Translations under genes and position numbers: made by a program
From: Bacteroidetes bacterium UKL13-3
GTDB lineage: Bacteria > Bacteroidota > Bacteroidia > UKL13-3
NCBI GenBank assembly: GCA_001602415.1
Contig: CP012155.1
Span: 992,001 to 1,056,000, forward strand
Reading direction: 5' to 3'
Length of the DNA: 64,000 nucleotides
The notes under the pieces: model-generated
Database searches by the model: none
What the model was told of the DNA's origin: nothing
Seen by the model: only the letters and a program-made list of their open reading frames with translations
In this document: positions 26,880 through 35,295 of the stretch, one piece after another
Numbering within the stretch: position 1 is the stretch's first letter
Layout: every line of letters begins with the position of its first letter

Positions 26880-29771
26880 TTAATCGTTAAAAAACTGGTT
26901 TAACTTGTTGTTCAATTTTGTAATGTTGGCTGTAATGTTTTTGCTGTCTTCCAAATACAGGAAGTCGAAACGTTGGTAGCCGAATTTTTCTTGGTTGAGT
27001 TTTAAAAACTCGGTTTCTACATAGTTTTTCTTTTTCTGAAAAACCTTGTCTTCTGCATACAAAGCACCTTTTGTTTCTATGAGCAGTGCTTTATGAATTT
27101 TGTCTTTGGCGGTTCGTTTTACAATTAAAAAGTCGGTGGTGTATTTGCCAATGTTTTTCCAATACTTGCCTTCTTTGGCAAAGCAGTTAATTACAAATTC
27201 GGTTAAGCCACGTTCACCATTATAGTATATTTCCAACTCTTTAGTTTTGAAATCTGCTAATCGCAAAGTTTCTTGAAGTGCCTGTATCTCAAAGCCACTG
27301 CTTCCGCTTCCGCCAAAATTGTAAGGCAAATAATGAAAGGAATTGTTTTTAGCTTTTACAACAGGTGTATAATCTTTTTGTGCTTTGAAATCTTCCCATT
27401 CAGGAGCCCATTTTTCCATTCCTTGAGCTTTCATATTTTCAAACATCACATCATAAGCCCTTCTAATTTCTTCCCAGTCAAAATCTACTTCATCATTGCT
27501 TTTATCTAATTCAAGAATTTTGTTTATGTCGGCTTCGTTTGGATAGAGTTTTGGATTTTTCTCTACCTCTGTCAATTTAGAAGCAATCAGCAATTCGGCT
27601 TCTTTAGGAATTACTTCTGTGTCTGTTTGTAAATCTCTTTTGATACTAAATGCAACTCGAATTTTAGATTGTATCAAATGCAAATCATACAACTCATTGA
27701 AAAAGCGGTTTCCGTCTTTTTCAAAAGAAACGGTTTCAAATATTTCGTTTAATTCCGTGTTGTATTGGTGCAATTGTGTTTCCGAAATCAATCCAAAACT
27801 TTGGCGACTTATTTCAAAAAGCCATTGGTTGTAATTGGCAAAGGCAATTCCTGTTTCGTTAATGATGTCAATAGTTCCAGTATCAATGTTTGAAATTTCG
27901 CTGGTGCTTATCAAAGCCGAAGCCTTGTAATCTTCCATCTTTTTAATGATGGCTTTTAACTTGGCTTTTGTATTTGCTGTTTCTTCCTCGTCAATGCTTT
28001 GGTAAGTAACTTTCATTTGATAAAATTCTACTTTCGGCAATTGCAAATATTCCATTCGGCTGTGGCGTTCCACCATTTCGGCTTTGCCAATCCGTTTGGT
28101 GCTATTCAGTTCGTCAATGCTGCTGTTTTGCTCTTGCTTTAGCTGCTTATTCAGCGTATCGGCATTGTCTTTATTCAGCCAAATCAAAGCGGTTTCTTCT
28201 TTTCCTTTGTCCACTTGGCGTAAACATCTGCAAGATGTTTGCAGCACCATATTTTGTGGGCTGTCGCCTTTTTGCGAAAGAATTACGCCTGTTAAACTTG
28301 GACAGTCCCAACCTTCTTTACCTACTTGCACTAAAAGAATGTAACGCTTTTTTGAAATAGCCAAATCCAATGAACGGAACTCTAATTCATTCTCTTTTGG
28401 CAAAGTGTATTTTTTATTTCCTCCGTGAAATTTCAAAATCTCGGCAGGATTGATTTTCAATTCGCTTGTCAGAAACGGATAAACCTCTTCTTCTAAAACC
28501 TCAATGTTACTGCAATAGATAGCTATTTTAGCAATAGCCCCATTTTCATAAACTGTTTTCTTGTATTGTGTATCAAAGTCCTCAATTCCTTTTTTAATGA
28601 TCTGAAAACGTTCAAGGTTTTGTCCGATTTTTACTGTTGGGGTTTTCAGGAATTTCTTAATTGCTGTAACCAACGGATAATAATAAACCGTGTTGGTTAT
28701 TTGCGAAAATTTAAAAGCGTAATCACCTGCTTTGATTGTTTCAGCACCTTGTAAATATGGTGTTCCTGAAAAACCTAAAACGGTTGTGATGTTTCCTTTG
28801 CTGTGCCAATAATTTACGGCTTGCCGTAATTTAATATCATCAGTCGCAGCGTGGTGAACTTCATCTATTAAAATTGTAAGGTTCGGAATTTGTCCGAACA
28901 ATCTTTTTAAATCGTTGCTTGTGTCTTTTTCTTCTTCTTCAAGTTCCAATTCTGTTTGAGCATTGAATTTGAAACTCTCCAAAATCACTTTCTCTGCATT
29001 TACAACAAACACTTGTCCGAATGGATTAGGCAAACAAGCATTTACTTTTTGAGCATTTGGATTTCTTGCCTTGTTACTTTTCTTCGCTGATTTCTGCTCG
29101 TCCAAAACATCAAACTTCAATAGTTTTTTCAGTTTGCTTGCTGATGGTTCGGGCAATACCCAAGAAGGGTCGTAATTTTCAATTGTCTTTAAACTTGGAA
29201 CAATAGAAGATTTTAAGCCCGAAGGAATAAGCACCAAAAAATTATGTGCAAATGCTTTGTTCTCTGGTTCATTGTCGGCAAAATATAAGTCCAAATAAAT
29301 AAAAGCAGCCATTAGAAAAGTTTTACCTGCACCCATCGGCAAACTCATTAAGTAGTCGGCATAGCTTACATTGTAGAAAATACTTTTTATAATAGTGTCG
29401 TAATCTAATTCAGTTGGTTTGTCAACAATTAGTTTTTCGAGTTCGGGGAGTAAAGAACCGTTTCCGTTTTTTGTTCTTGCAAAGTCATACAATGCAAAAG
29501 CGTCTTTGTTGGCGGTTAAAAAATCTCTTGCCGTTTGATTAATATTAAGTTTTGATAAGTCTGTGCCATTAGTGAAAAAGCCTTCTGAAAATAATTGCCA
29601 AAGTGGTTTATTCTGTCCTTGTATTTTCAAAAACAAATAAGTCTCAATTGCTTCAATTTGCGTATCACGTAACTGTCCTTTGTCACGGATATACTTTATC
29701 AAATCACTAATGGTGCAGTCGTCAGACTGCAACCATTTGTTTTTCTTTTCTTGTATGATATAATGAAGCAT
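26880..29771 (-). CDS. Type III-like restriction subunit (Res): DEAD helicase plus nuclease
   Basis: 963 residues. The helicase has LMSLPMGAGKTFLMAAF (Walker A, near 145), ILIDEVHHAATDD (DExH, near 300), VLGFSGTPYLQGAE (III) and MVLQTSCRCLRQVDKGK (VI). The C-terminal 120 residues look like a PD-(D/E)xK nuclease: KYTTDFLIVKR, then ALLIETKGALYAED (D...ExK). It overlaps the XRE gene by one base. With the adjacent Mod it should form an ATP-dependent restriction complex. Confidence 0.87.
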   Translation of the reverse strand: MLHYIIQEKKNKWLQSDDCTISDLIKYIRDKGQLRDTQIEAIETYLFLKIQGQNKPLWQLFSEGFFTNGTDLSKLNINQTARDFLTANKDAFALYDFARTKNGNGSLLPELEKLIVDKPTELDYDTIIKSIFYNVSYADYLMSLPMGAGKTFLMAAFIYLDLYFADNEPENKAFAHNFLVLIPSGLKSSIVPSLKTIENYDPSWVLPEPSASKLKKLLKFDVLDEQKSAKKSNKARNPNAQKVNACLPNPFGQVFVVNAEKVILESFKFNAQTELELEEEEKDTSNDLKRLFGQIPNLTILIDEVHHAATDDIKLRQAVNYWHSKGNITTVLGFSGTPYLQGAETIKAGDYAFKFSQITNTVYYYPLVTAIKKFLKTPTVKIGQNLERFQIIKKGIEDFDTQYKKTVYENGAIAKIAIYCSNIEVLEEEVYPFLTSELKINPAEILKFHGGNKKYTLPKENELEFRSLDLAISKKRYILLVQVGKEGWDCPSLTGVILSQKGDSPQNMVLQTSCRCLRQVDKGKEETALIWLNKDNADTLNKQLKQEQNSSIDELNSTKRIGKAEMVERHSRMEYLQLPKVEFYQMKVTYQSIDEEETANTKAKLKAIIKKMEDYKASALISTSEISNIDTGTIDIINETGIAFANYNQWLFEISRQSFGLISETQLHQYNTELNEIFETVSFEKDGNRFFNELYDLHLIQSKIRVAFSIKRDLQTDTEVIPKEAELLIASKLTEVEKNPKLYPNEADINKILELDKSNDEVDFDWEEIRRAYDVMFENMKAQGMEKWAPEWEDFKAQKDYTPVVKAKNNSFHYLPYNFGGSGSSGFEIQALQETLRLADFKTKELEIYYNGERGLTEFVINCFAKEGKYWKNIGKYTTDFLIVKRTAKDKIHKALLIETKGALYAEDKVFQKKKNYVETEFLKLNQEKFGYQRFDFLYLEDSKNITANITKLNNKLNQFFND

Positions 29772-30064
29772 TACTTTTTCTTGTATTTAATTTTCTGTTC
29801 AGCAGCTTTCAAAACTTTGTCAGCCAAATTCTCGTCTTGCAGGTCGTAAGCTACTTTGTCGCTTAACCACTCAACTAATAAAGTTTCCTTGTCGAGCTTG
29901 TAGAACTTAGCAAATTTCAGCACTTGTTCTTTTGTCGGCTTGCGTTCGTTGCGTTCAAACTTGCTAATGATAGCTTGGTCAATTTCAAGTTCGGCTGCAA
30001 CCTGTCGCAGGAACAAACCTTTCTCTTCTCTTGCTATTCGTATTAGGTCACCAAAGTTACTCAT
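29771..30064 (-). CDS. XRE-family regulator of the Res-Mod-SIR2-HerA module
   Basis: 97 residues with a single HTH (LIRIAREEKGLFLRQVAAEL, DQAIISKFERNERKPTKEQV). It is similar in length, motif and position to the XRE protein at 20841. It is first in a five-gene operon. The inverted half-sites TTTTGAC/GTCAAA at 30078-30097 lie 14 bp upstream of its start and probably bind this protein. Confidence 0.88.
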   Translation of the reverse strand: MSNFGDLIRIAREEKGLFLRQVAAELEIDQAIISKFERNERKPTKEQVLKFAKFYKLDKETLLVEWLSDKVAYDLQDENLADKVLKAAEQKIKYKKK

Positions 30065-30077
30065 AAGACAATATGTG

Positions 30078-30097
30078 TTTTGACAAAACCGGTCAAA
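30078..30097 (-). promoter_or_regulatory. Putative XRE operator
   Basis: Half-sites TTTTGAC (30078-30084) and GTCAAA (30092-30097) with a 7-nt spacer, next to the XRE start. The half-sites are the same as at 21133-21152. Confidence 0.6.
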
Positions 30098-30140
30098 TGT
30101 AATACTTATTTTCGGAATGTCAGTCCGTGCGGTTGGAAAA

Positions 30141-30204
30141 TTTTAGCTCTTTTGGTTTTGCGAAGAGTCGGCTTGTGTGTCGGGCAAAACCAAATGTGCT
30201 AAAA
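30141..30204 (-). repeat. Leader hairpin of the 8.9 kb module
   Basis: TTTTAGC (30141-30147) pairs with GCTAAAA (30198-30204), around GGTTTTGC/GCAAAACC. It is homologous to 21196-21260 with a changed but still paired outer arm. Confidence 0.65.
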
Positions 30205-30254
30205 TGTGCGGCTGGCTTTTTTGTCGTTGTCTGTCGGTTTGCACGGTCTTTTTA

Positions 30255-30347
30255 CAATGAGGCATAACTAGCTTATAGGAGCAACTTTTGCATCCTTTAA
30301 CTACCGTATTAGGAGTTAAAGGATGCAAAAGTGCTCTTTGTTTGCTC
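30255..30347. repeat. attC-like palindromic site G at array edge
   Basis: CAATGAGGCATAAC (30255-30268) is the inverse of GTTATGCCTTCGTTG at 21411. Beyond it is a strong hairpin: GCAACTTTTGCATCC...TAACT and AGTTAAAGG...TGCAAAAGTGC, nearly perfect over about 24 bp with an 11-nt loop (30281-30336). A degenerate GTTTGCTC core follows at 30340. It marks the right edge of the cassette-like region. Confidence 0.65.
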
Positions 30348-30486
30348 AAATGTATGTGGGGTTTAATAGTTATCCAAATCATCAAATGGGCTTTTAATAT
30401 TTTGGATGTTTATATGGCTAATATACTATCTCTTTTTGTTGTTACTCTTCTATTGTTTTTTTCTAATACTACCGGCCCAATTAGGC

Positions 30487-30592
30487 AAGTATTTGGGTTT
30501 AGAGAGGCTGAAACAAACAATGCACCATTTATTCAGAATGGAAAATATTACGATTGGTTTGGGGTGAGCATTGGTTATAATTTCATAAAGGC
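30487..30592 (+). pseudogene. Decayed 3' part of the small barrel-protein gene
   Basis: The translation VFGFREAETNNAPFIQNGKY followed by YDWFGVSIGYNF matches the C-terminal third of the protein at 1792-2307 (VFGFRVVETNK, REGKYYDWFGVSIGRNF), with about 27 bp missing in the middle. Nothing upstream resembles the N-terminal part. It sits just outside the right edge of the accessory island. Confidence 0.75.
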
Positions 30593-30637
30593 AAATAGTT
30601 TTGTGTTTACGTTTCATCTAATACCTCGACATGATCT

Positions 30638-30667
30638 AAAAAAAATGCCCCGAATTTCTTCGAGGCA
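30638..30667 (-). terminator. Rho-independent terminator after yidC
   Basis: Stem TGCCCCGAA/TTCGAGGCA at 30646-30667 with a short loop, followed on the minus strand by eight Ts (A-run at 30638-30645). It lies 90 bp beyond the yidC stop. Confidence 0.75.
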
Positions 30668-30754
30668 CCTCTTTTTAAAATATTAAATATTAAATTTCGA
30701 AATTCGAAATCAATTGTTCGAAATTCGAATTTCTGTATTCGATTTTTCTCATTG

Positions 30755-32584
30755 TTATTTTTTCTTATTCAAATCTATACCGCGCTGCTTTGCCATTTCC
30801 TCAAGCTTTTGCTGGAACTTAGAAACTTTAACCGGTTTCTTTTTATTTTCCTGTAATTGGGCATGAATAACTTTATCATCCACAAAACTGCGGATAGCCA
30901 ATTGTTGTGCAATGGTGGTTAAGTTGGATAGGAAATAATAATAATTTAAACCTGCCGCGTAGTTATTCAACACAAACATGAAAATTACCGGCATAATATA
31001 ACTTAACCATTTCATCTGTCCGGTAACGGCTGTCATTTGGTTATTGTAATGTGTGTAAACCAATGATGAAATCGTCATCAAAATGGTAAATAAACTCACG
31101 TGGTTTCCATAACCCGGTAACGTAAATGGAAGGGTGTAAATACTATCGTAGGTTGATAAATCTTCGGCCCATAAAAAGGCTTCCTGGCGCAACTCAAATG
31201 CCGAGGGGAAAAACTGGAACATGGCAAACAAAATGGGTAATTGCAACAACATTGGAATACATCCACCCAATGGGTTTACACCTACCGTGCGGTAAAGTTT
31301 CATGTTTTCCTGCTGGATTTTGGTCATGTCATCACCATACTTTTCTTTAATCACATCCAACTCGGGTTTCATTACACGCATTTTAGCTGCCGAGATATAC
31401 GATTTGTATACCATTGGGAATACAAGCGTTTTGATGATGATGGTAAGCAATAAAATAATGATTCCGAAACTACCAATGTATTGACTTAAGAAGTAAAACA
31501 CATTGATTACAAAGTACTTATTAACCCAACGAAAAACGCCCCAACCCATTGGTATAATGCGCTCAAGCTCAATGTCTAATTTTGCTAGGGTTTTATAATG
31601 GTTCGGACCAAAATAAAATTTCATGCCAAACGATTCATTGTTGGTGTGAGTATAAGGAATTGTTACATTGGTTGAAATGGTTTTTAAGGTTTCTAAACTT
31701 ACATCGGTTAGTGTTTCGATGTTTCCACCTTCAAAATTTTTATCGGCAATAATGGTGGTGTTAAAAAATTGCTGTTTGTATGAAATCCATTGAATAGGGG
31801 TTGTTATATCTTTTTTCTCGTCTTTGGTTTCGGCAATAAATTCTGGTGTTACCTCAGGCGTTTTATAGTAAGCAGTTGTGGTATTTACTTCATTGGCGAA
31901 ATTCTTTTCTTGATTTAAGATTTGTTGTTTCCAGTTTAAATCGAGGTGGTTATTACTTGCAGCAATGGTTTGTTGCATGCCTACCAAGTTTAGTTTATAA
32001 CCAAGCATTTGTTGGTTATCGGGAGTGAGGGTGTATACTTGTTCAATGTATTGACCTTCGCCCAACTTTACTTGCATAGCCAACGATTTACCATCATTGT
32101 TTACAACAGGAGTAAAGTATAAGTTTTGCGTTTCAATGGTTTTTCCATCTTCGGTTTTAAAGGCGTAATTAAATTTGTTTTGTTCACCTGTAAAAAGGAT
32201 AAGGTCTTTTTTATCAAAACGTTTTTGGTTTTTTAATTGAACACTGTATATCCGTCCGCCTTTGTTGGTAAAAGTTACGATGAGTTCTTCATTTTCTAAT
32301 TTCGTAAAAGCTTCTTCTCCTTTGCTAAAAGATGCAAACGTTCCATAAGTGGCAGTGGCTGCAGCACTATCAAAGGTGTTTTTCTTGATTGAGTCGTTAA
32401 CAGTGTTTGCTTGCAGTTCCAGCATTTTTAAACTGTCTTGCTGTTTGCGCATCATGCTTAGCGAATCCTGCTGATGTTTTAAGGTTTGCAACTCGGCCTC
32501 ACTCGGTTGGTTGTACCAAGCAAACCCTATGAGTATTAAAAAAATTAGCACGAGGCCAATAATCGAATTTCTGTCCATTTCCAT
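30755..32584 (-). CDS. yidC: Membrane protein insertase YidC
   Basis: 609 residues. An N-terminal transmembrane anchor (SIIGLVLIFLILIGFAWY) is followed by the large periplasmic beta domain. The conserved five-span insertase core starts near residue 355 and includes GGCIPMLLQLPILFAMFQF and the later GLNYYYFLSNL. The length and layout are typical for Bacteroidota. YidC inserts and folds inner-membrane proteins. The start is either the first or third codon (MEMDRN). The C-terminal tail is basic, as usual for ribosome contact. Confidence 0.96.
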   Translation of the reverse strand: MEMDRNSIIGLVLIFLILIGFAWYNQPSEAELQTLKHQQDSLSMMRKQQDSLKMLELQANTVNDSIKKNTFDSAAATATYGTFASFSKGEEAFTKLENEELIVTFTNKGGRIYSVQLKNQKRFDKKDLILFTGEQNKFNYAFKTEDGKTIETQNLYFTPVVNNDGKSLAMQVKLGEGQYIEQVYTLTPDNQQMLGYKLNLVGMQQTIAASNNHLDLNWKQQILNQEKNFANEVNTTTAYYKTPEVTPEFIAETKDEKKDITTPIQWISYKQQFFNTTIIADKNFEGGNIETLTDVSLETLKTISTNVTIPYTHTNNESFGMKFYFGPNHYKTLAKLDIELERIIPMGWGVFRWVNKYFVINVFYFLSQYIGSFGIIILLLTIIIKTLVFPMVYKSYISAAKMRVMKPELDVIKEKYGDDMTKIQQENMKLYRTVGVNPLGGCIPMLLQLPILFAMFQFFPSAFELRQEAFLWAEDLSTYDSIYTLPFTLPGYGNHVSLFTILMTISSLVYTHYNNQMTAVTGQMKWLSYIMPVIFMFVLNNYAAGLNYYYFLSNLTTIAQQLAIRSFVDDKVIHAQLQENKKKPVKVSKFQQKLEEMAKQRGIDLNKKK

Positions 32585-32686
32585 AAGTTCTGTAAAATCG
32601 GGTGCAAAAGTAAGGTTAATCGGCTATGAAGCAAGAAAAAGAAAGGTCAAATGCCGCTTATTTGAGGTTAAGTATGCAACTATTGG

Positions 32687-33421
32687 TTATCTGTTGGGCA
32701 AAAAGAAAAAATTTTGAGTGGTATATTCCATAGGATTAAATAGAACTAACTTGTTACGCTGCAATACATACGTTTGATAATCTAACTGTTGTAGGAATTG
32801 GAAACAATTCTGACGGTTTTCATTATCCCACAATTCACAGTAGATAATGGGCTTATTGTTGCCAATCAGTTTTTGTCCACCTAAAAACACCTGGTATTCA
32901 AAATTTTCAACATCAATTTTGATGGCGTGGATGGGGATATTTTGTAGTTCGGGAATATCATCCAATCGGTATTGAGGTACACTAAAGGTGATTCCAGAAT
33001 TAAACTCGGTAATGCTTTTATCAACCACATGCGCTAATCCCTGCATTTTTACCGATTGTACCACAGGCAATACCATCTGTGTTTCTTTTGCTTCGTTACC
33101 TAATGCACATTCAAAAAGGGTTACGTTTTGTAAATTATAAAAGTGTATTACTCTTTTAAGTGTTGCTATGTTATCGGGCATTGGCTCAAAAGCAAATACT
33201 TTTCCTCGTGTTGCTTTCTTGGCAATATTGGATGTCATGATGCCAATATTGGCACCAATATCTAATGCCGTTTCATCTGGTTTTATCAATGATAGAAAGT
33301 GACTGAAATCGCCTTCATTACTGTCCTGAGCAATTGTTTTAGATTTATACAAAGCAAATACAAACAGGTAGTTTCTGAATCCCAGTAAACGCTGTAATAT
33401 GGCTTGTATGAGTTTTTTCAA
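32687..33421 (-). CDS. FkbM-family methyltransferase
   Basis: 244 residues with SAM-binding motif I ETALDIGANIGIMTSNIAKK, then FAFEPMPDNIATLKRVI and the later IKIDVENFEYQVFLGG. All are hallmarks of FkbM-type O-methyltransferases, which in bacteria often modify sugars or lipids. It lies between pyrG and yidC on the same strand, separated from pyrG by a cluster of three hairpins. Substrate cannot be told. Confidence 0.85.
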   Translation of the reverse strand: MKKLIQAILQRLLGFRNYLFVFALYKSKTIAQDSNEGDFSHFLSLIKPDETALDIGANIGIMTSNIAKKATRGKVFAFEPMPDNIATLKRVIHFYNLQNVTLFECALGNEAKETQMVLPVVQSVKMQGLAHVVDKSITEFNSGITFSVPQYRLDDIPELQNIPIHAIKIDVENFEYQVFLGGQKLIGNNKPIIYCELWDNENRQNCFQFLQQLDYQTYVLQRNKLVLFNPMEYTTQNFFFLPNR

Positions 33422-33437
33422 GGAGTAATGATTTGAT

Positions 33438-33543
33438 GCAAGTCAAAGACTTGCTCGTATAAGATGTTTGAAGTTTTAAACTTCAAACAGGAAAGTCAGG
33501 TTGAGTCTATCGAAACAGCTTTGTATCATCAAAACTCAACCTG
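33438..33543. repeat. Three consecutive stem-loops downstream of pyrG
   Basis: Stem 1 is GCAAGTC-AAA-GACTTGC (33438-33454). Stem 2 is TGTTTGAAGTTT-T-AAACTTCAAACA (33465-33489). Stem 3 is CAGGTTGAGT...ACTCAACCTG (33497-33543). All are perfect. None is followed by a clean T-run on the minus strand, so simple termination does not fully explain them. Confidence 0.75.
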
Positions 33544-33551
33544 CTGGTATT

Positions 33552-35165
33552 TTATGAATTACTGTAAGCAATCGCTTCTTTCACAAACTTAACAAACAGA
33601 GGGTGTGGGTTTAATACTGTGCTCTTGTATTCTGGATGAAATTGTACACCCATAAAAAACGGATGATCTTTAATTTCCACAATCTCCGCAAGTTTGGTAT
33701 CTGGATTAATTCCGGTAATCGACATCCCGTTAGATTCGTAATCTTTTTGGAATTTGCCATTGAACTCGTAACGATGGCGGTGACGCTCGGTAATTTTTGT
33801 TTTTTCGTATGCTTTATATGCTTTGCTATCTTTGGCCAATTCACATGCATAAGCACCCAAGCGCATGGTTCCGCCCTTGGTTGTAATTTTTTTCTGATCG
33901 GGCATCATGTCAATTACCGGATGTTTGGTTTTGGCATTCATTTCCGTAGAGTGAGCATCTTTAAATCCTAACACATTTCGTCCAAATTCGATAACGGCAA
34001 CCTGCATTCCCAAGCATATTCCGAAGAATGGAACTTTTTTCTCGCGGGCATATTTAATAGCCGATATCTTTCCATCAATACCTCTATCACCAAAACCGGG
34101 AGCAACTAAAATTCCATCTAAATGACCCAGTTTATATTTAGCGTTTTCATCAGTAATCAACTCCGAGTGTATGTACTCCAGTTTTACTTTACATTCGTTT
34201 TTAGCTCCTGCGTGAATAAAGGCTTCTGCAATAGATTTATAAGCATCAGGAAGTTCAACATATTTACCTACTAACCCAATTTTTACTTCATGTTTAGGGT
34301 TTTTATGACGGGTTAAAAAGTTTAACCAACTATCCATATCAGGATCATTTTTGGCCGAAAGTTTGAGTCGGCTTAAAACCGTTTTATCCAACTTTTCCTT
34401 TAACATAGCCATTGGAACATCATAAATGGTTGGCATGTCTAGGGCTTCAATTACTGAGTTTTGTGTTACGTTGCAAAACAAAGCAATTTTGCGTTTCGCC
34501 TCTTTGCTAATAGGGTGTTCGGCACGGCAAACCAATACATCGGGTTGAACTCCGCTTTCCAACAACATTTTTACAGAGTGCTGTGTAGGCTTGGTTTTTA
34601 ACTCCTGCGAAGTGCTTAAATAGGGAAGGAGTGTTAAGTGAATAACCATTACATCCTCCGGTTTTAATTCCCATTTTAACTGACGAACAGCCTCTATATA
34701 AGGCAATGCTTCAATATCGCCAACGGTTCCACCTAGCTCGGTAATGATAATTTCATACTTACCACTTTCGCCAAGCAATTTCATTCTACGTTTAATCTCA
34801 TCCGTAATATGAGGAATTACCTGAACGGTTTTTCCTAAGAAAGCACCTTCACGCTCTTTATCCATCACATATTGATAAATACGACCAGTGGTTACGTTGT
34901 TGGCTTGTGAAGTGGGAACATTCAAAAAACGCTCGTAATGACCAAGGTCAAGATCGGTTTCGGCACCATCTTCCGTAACAAAACACTCACCATGCTCGTA
35001 AGGGTTTAAGGTTCCTGGGTCGATATTGATATATGGATCAAATTTTTGGATGGTTACACTGTAACCTCTGGCTTGTAATAATTTAGCCAATGATGCAGAG
35101 ATAATGCCTTTACCTAATGATGATGTAACACCACCTGTAACAAAAATATACTTACAATTATTCAT
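33552..35165 (-). CDS. pyrG: CTP synthase
   Basis: 537 residues. The N-terminal synthetase domain begins IFVTGGVTSSLGKGIISASL. The C-terminal glutamine amidotransferase has the nucleophile in FFGICLGMQVAVIEF and the His/Glu pair in GVQFHPEYKS. It makes CTP from UTP, ATP and glutamine. Length is normal and all motifs are present. It probably has its own transcript, given hairpins downstream and a 130-bp gap to kdsB. Confidence 0.98.
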   Translation of the reverse strand: MNNCKYIFVTGGVTSSLGKGIISASLAKLLQARGYSVTIQKFDPYINIDPGTLNPYEHGECFVTEDGAETDLDLGHYERFLNVPTSQANNVTTGRIYQYVMDKEREGAFLGKTVQVIPHITDEIKRRMKLLGESGKYEIIITELGGTVGDIEALPYIEAVRQLKWELKPEDVMVIHLTLLPYLSTSQELKTKPTQHSVKMLLESGVQPDVLVCRAEHPISKEAKRKIALFCNVTQNSVIEALDMPTIYDVPMAMLKEKLDKTVLSRLKLSAKNDPDMDSWLNFLTRHKNPKHEVKIGLVGKYVELPDAYKSIAEAFIHAGAKNECKVKLEYIHSELITDENAKYKLGHLDGILVAPGFGDRGIDGKISAIKYAREKKVPFFGICLGMQVAVIEFGRNVLGFKDAHSTEMNAKTKHPVIDMMPDQKKITTKGGTMRLGAYACELAKDSKAYKAYEKTKITERHRHRYEFNGKFQKDYESNGMSITGINPDTKLAEIVEIKDHPFFMGVQFHPEYKSTVLNPHPLFVKFVKEAIAYSNS

Positions 35166-35295
35166 GAATGAAACGAGTTTTACTTGTAGAAAGTGGGTTA
35201 GAGGAGCAGGAAACCCTTAACTCGTTAGCCCATAATAGTTGTTGACTATATGGGATACAAATGTAAGCTAAAACGATTGACTTGCCTAACTGCTT

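Noticed and set aside
30143-30385. An 80-residue minus-strand frame.
   Set aside because: It covers the leader hairpin and site G and has no protein features.
30288-30686. A 132-residue plus-strand frame.
   Set aside because: Only residues matching the barrel protein's end are meaningful. The start lies in the site G hairpin and the tail runs through the yidC terminator.
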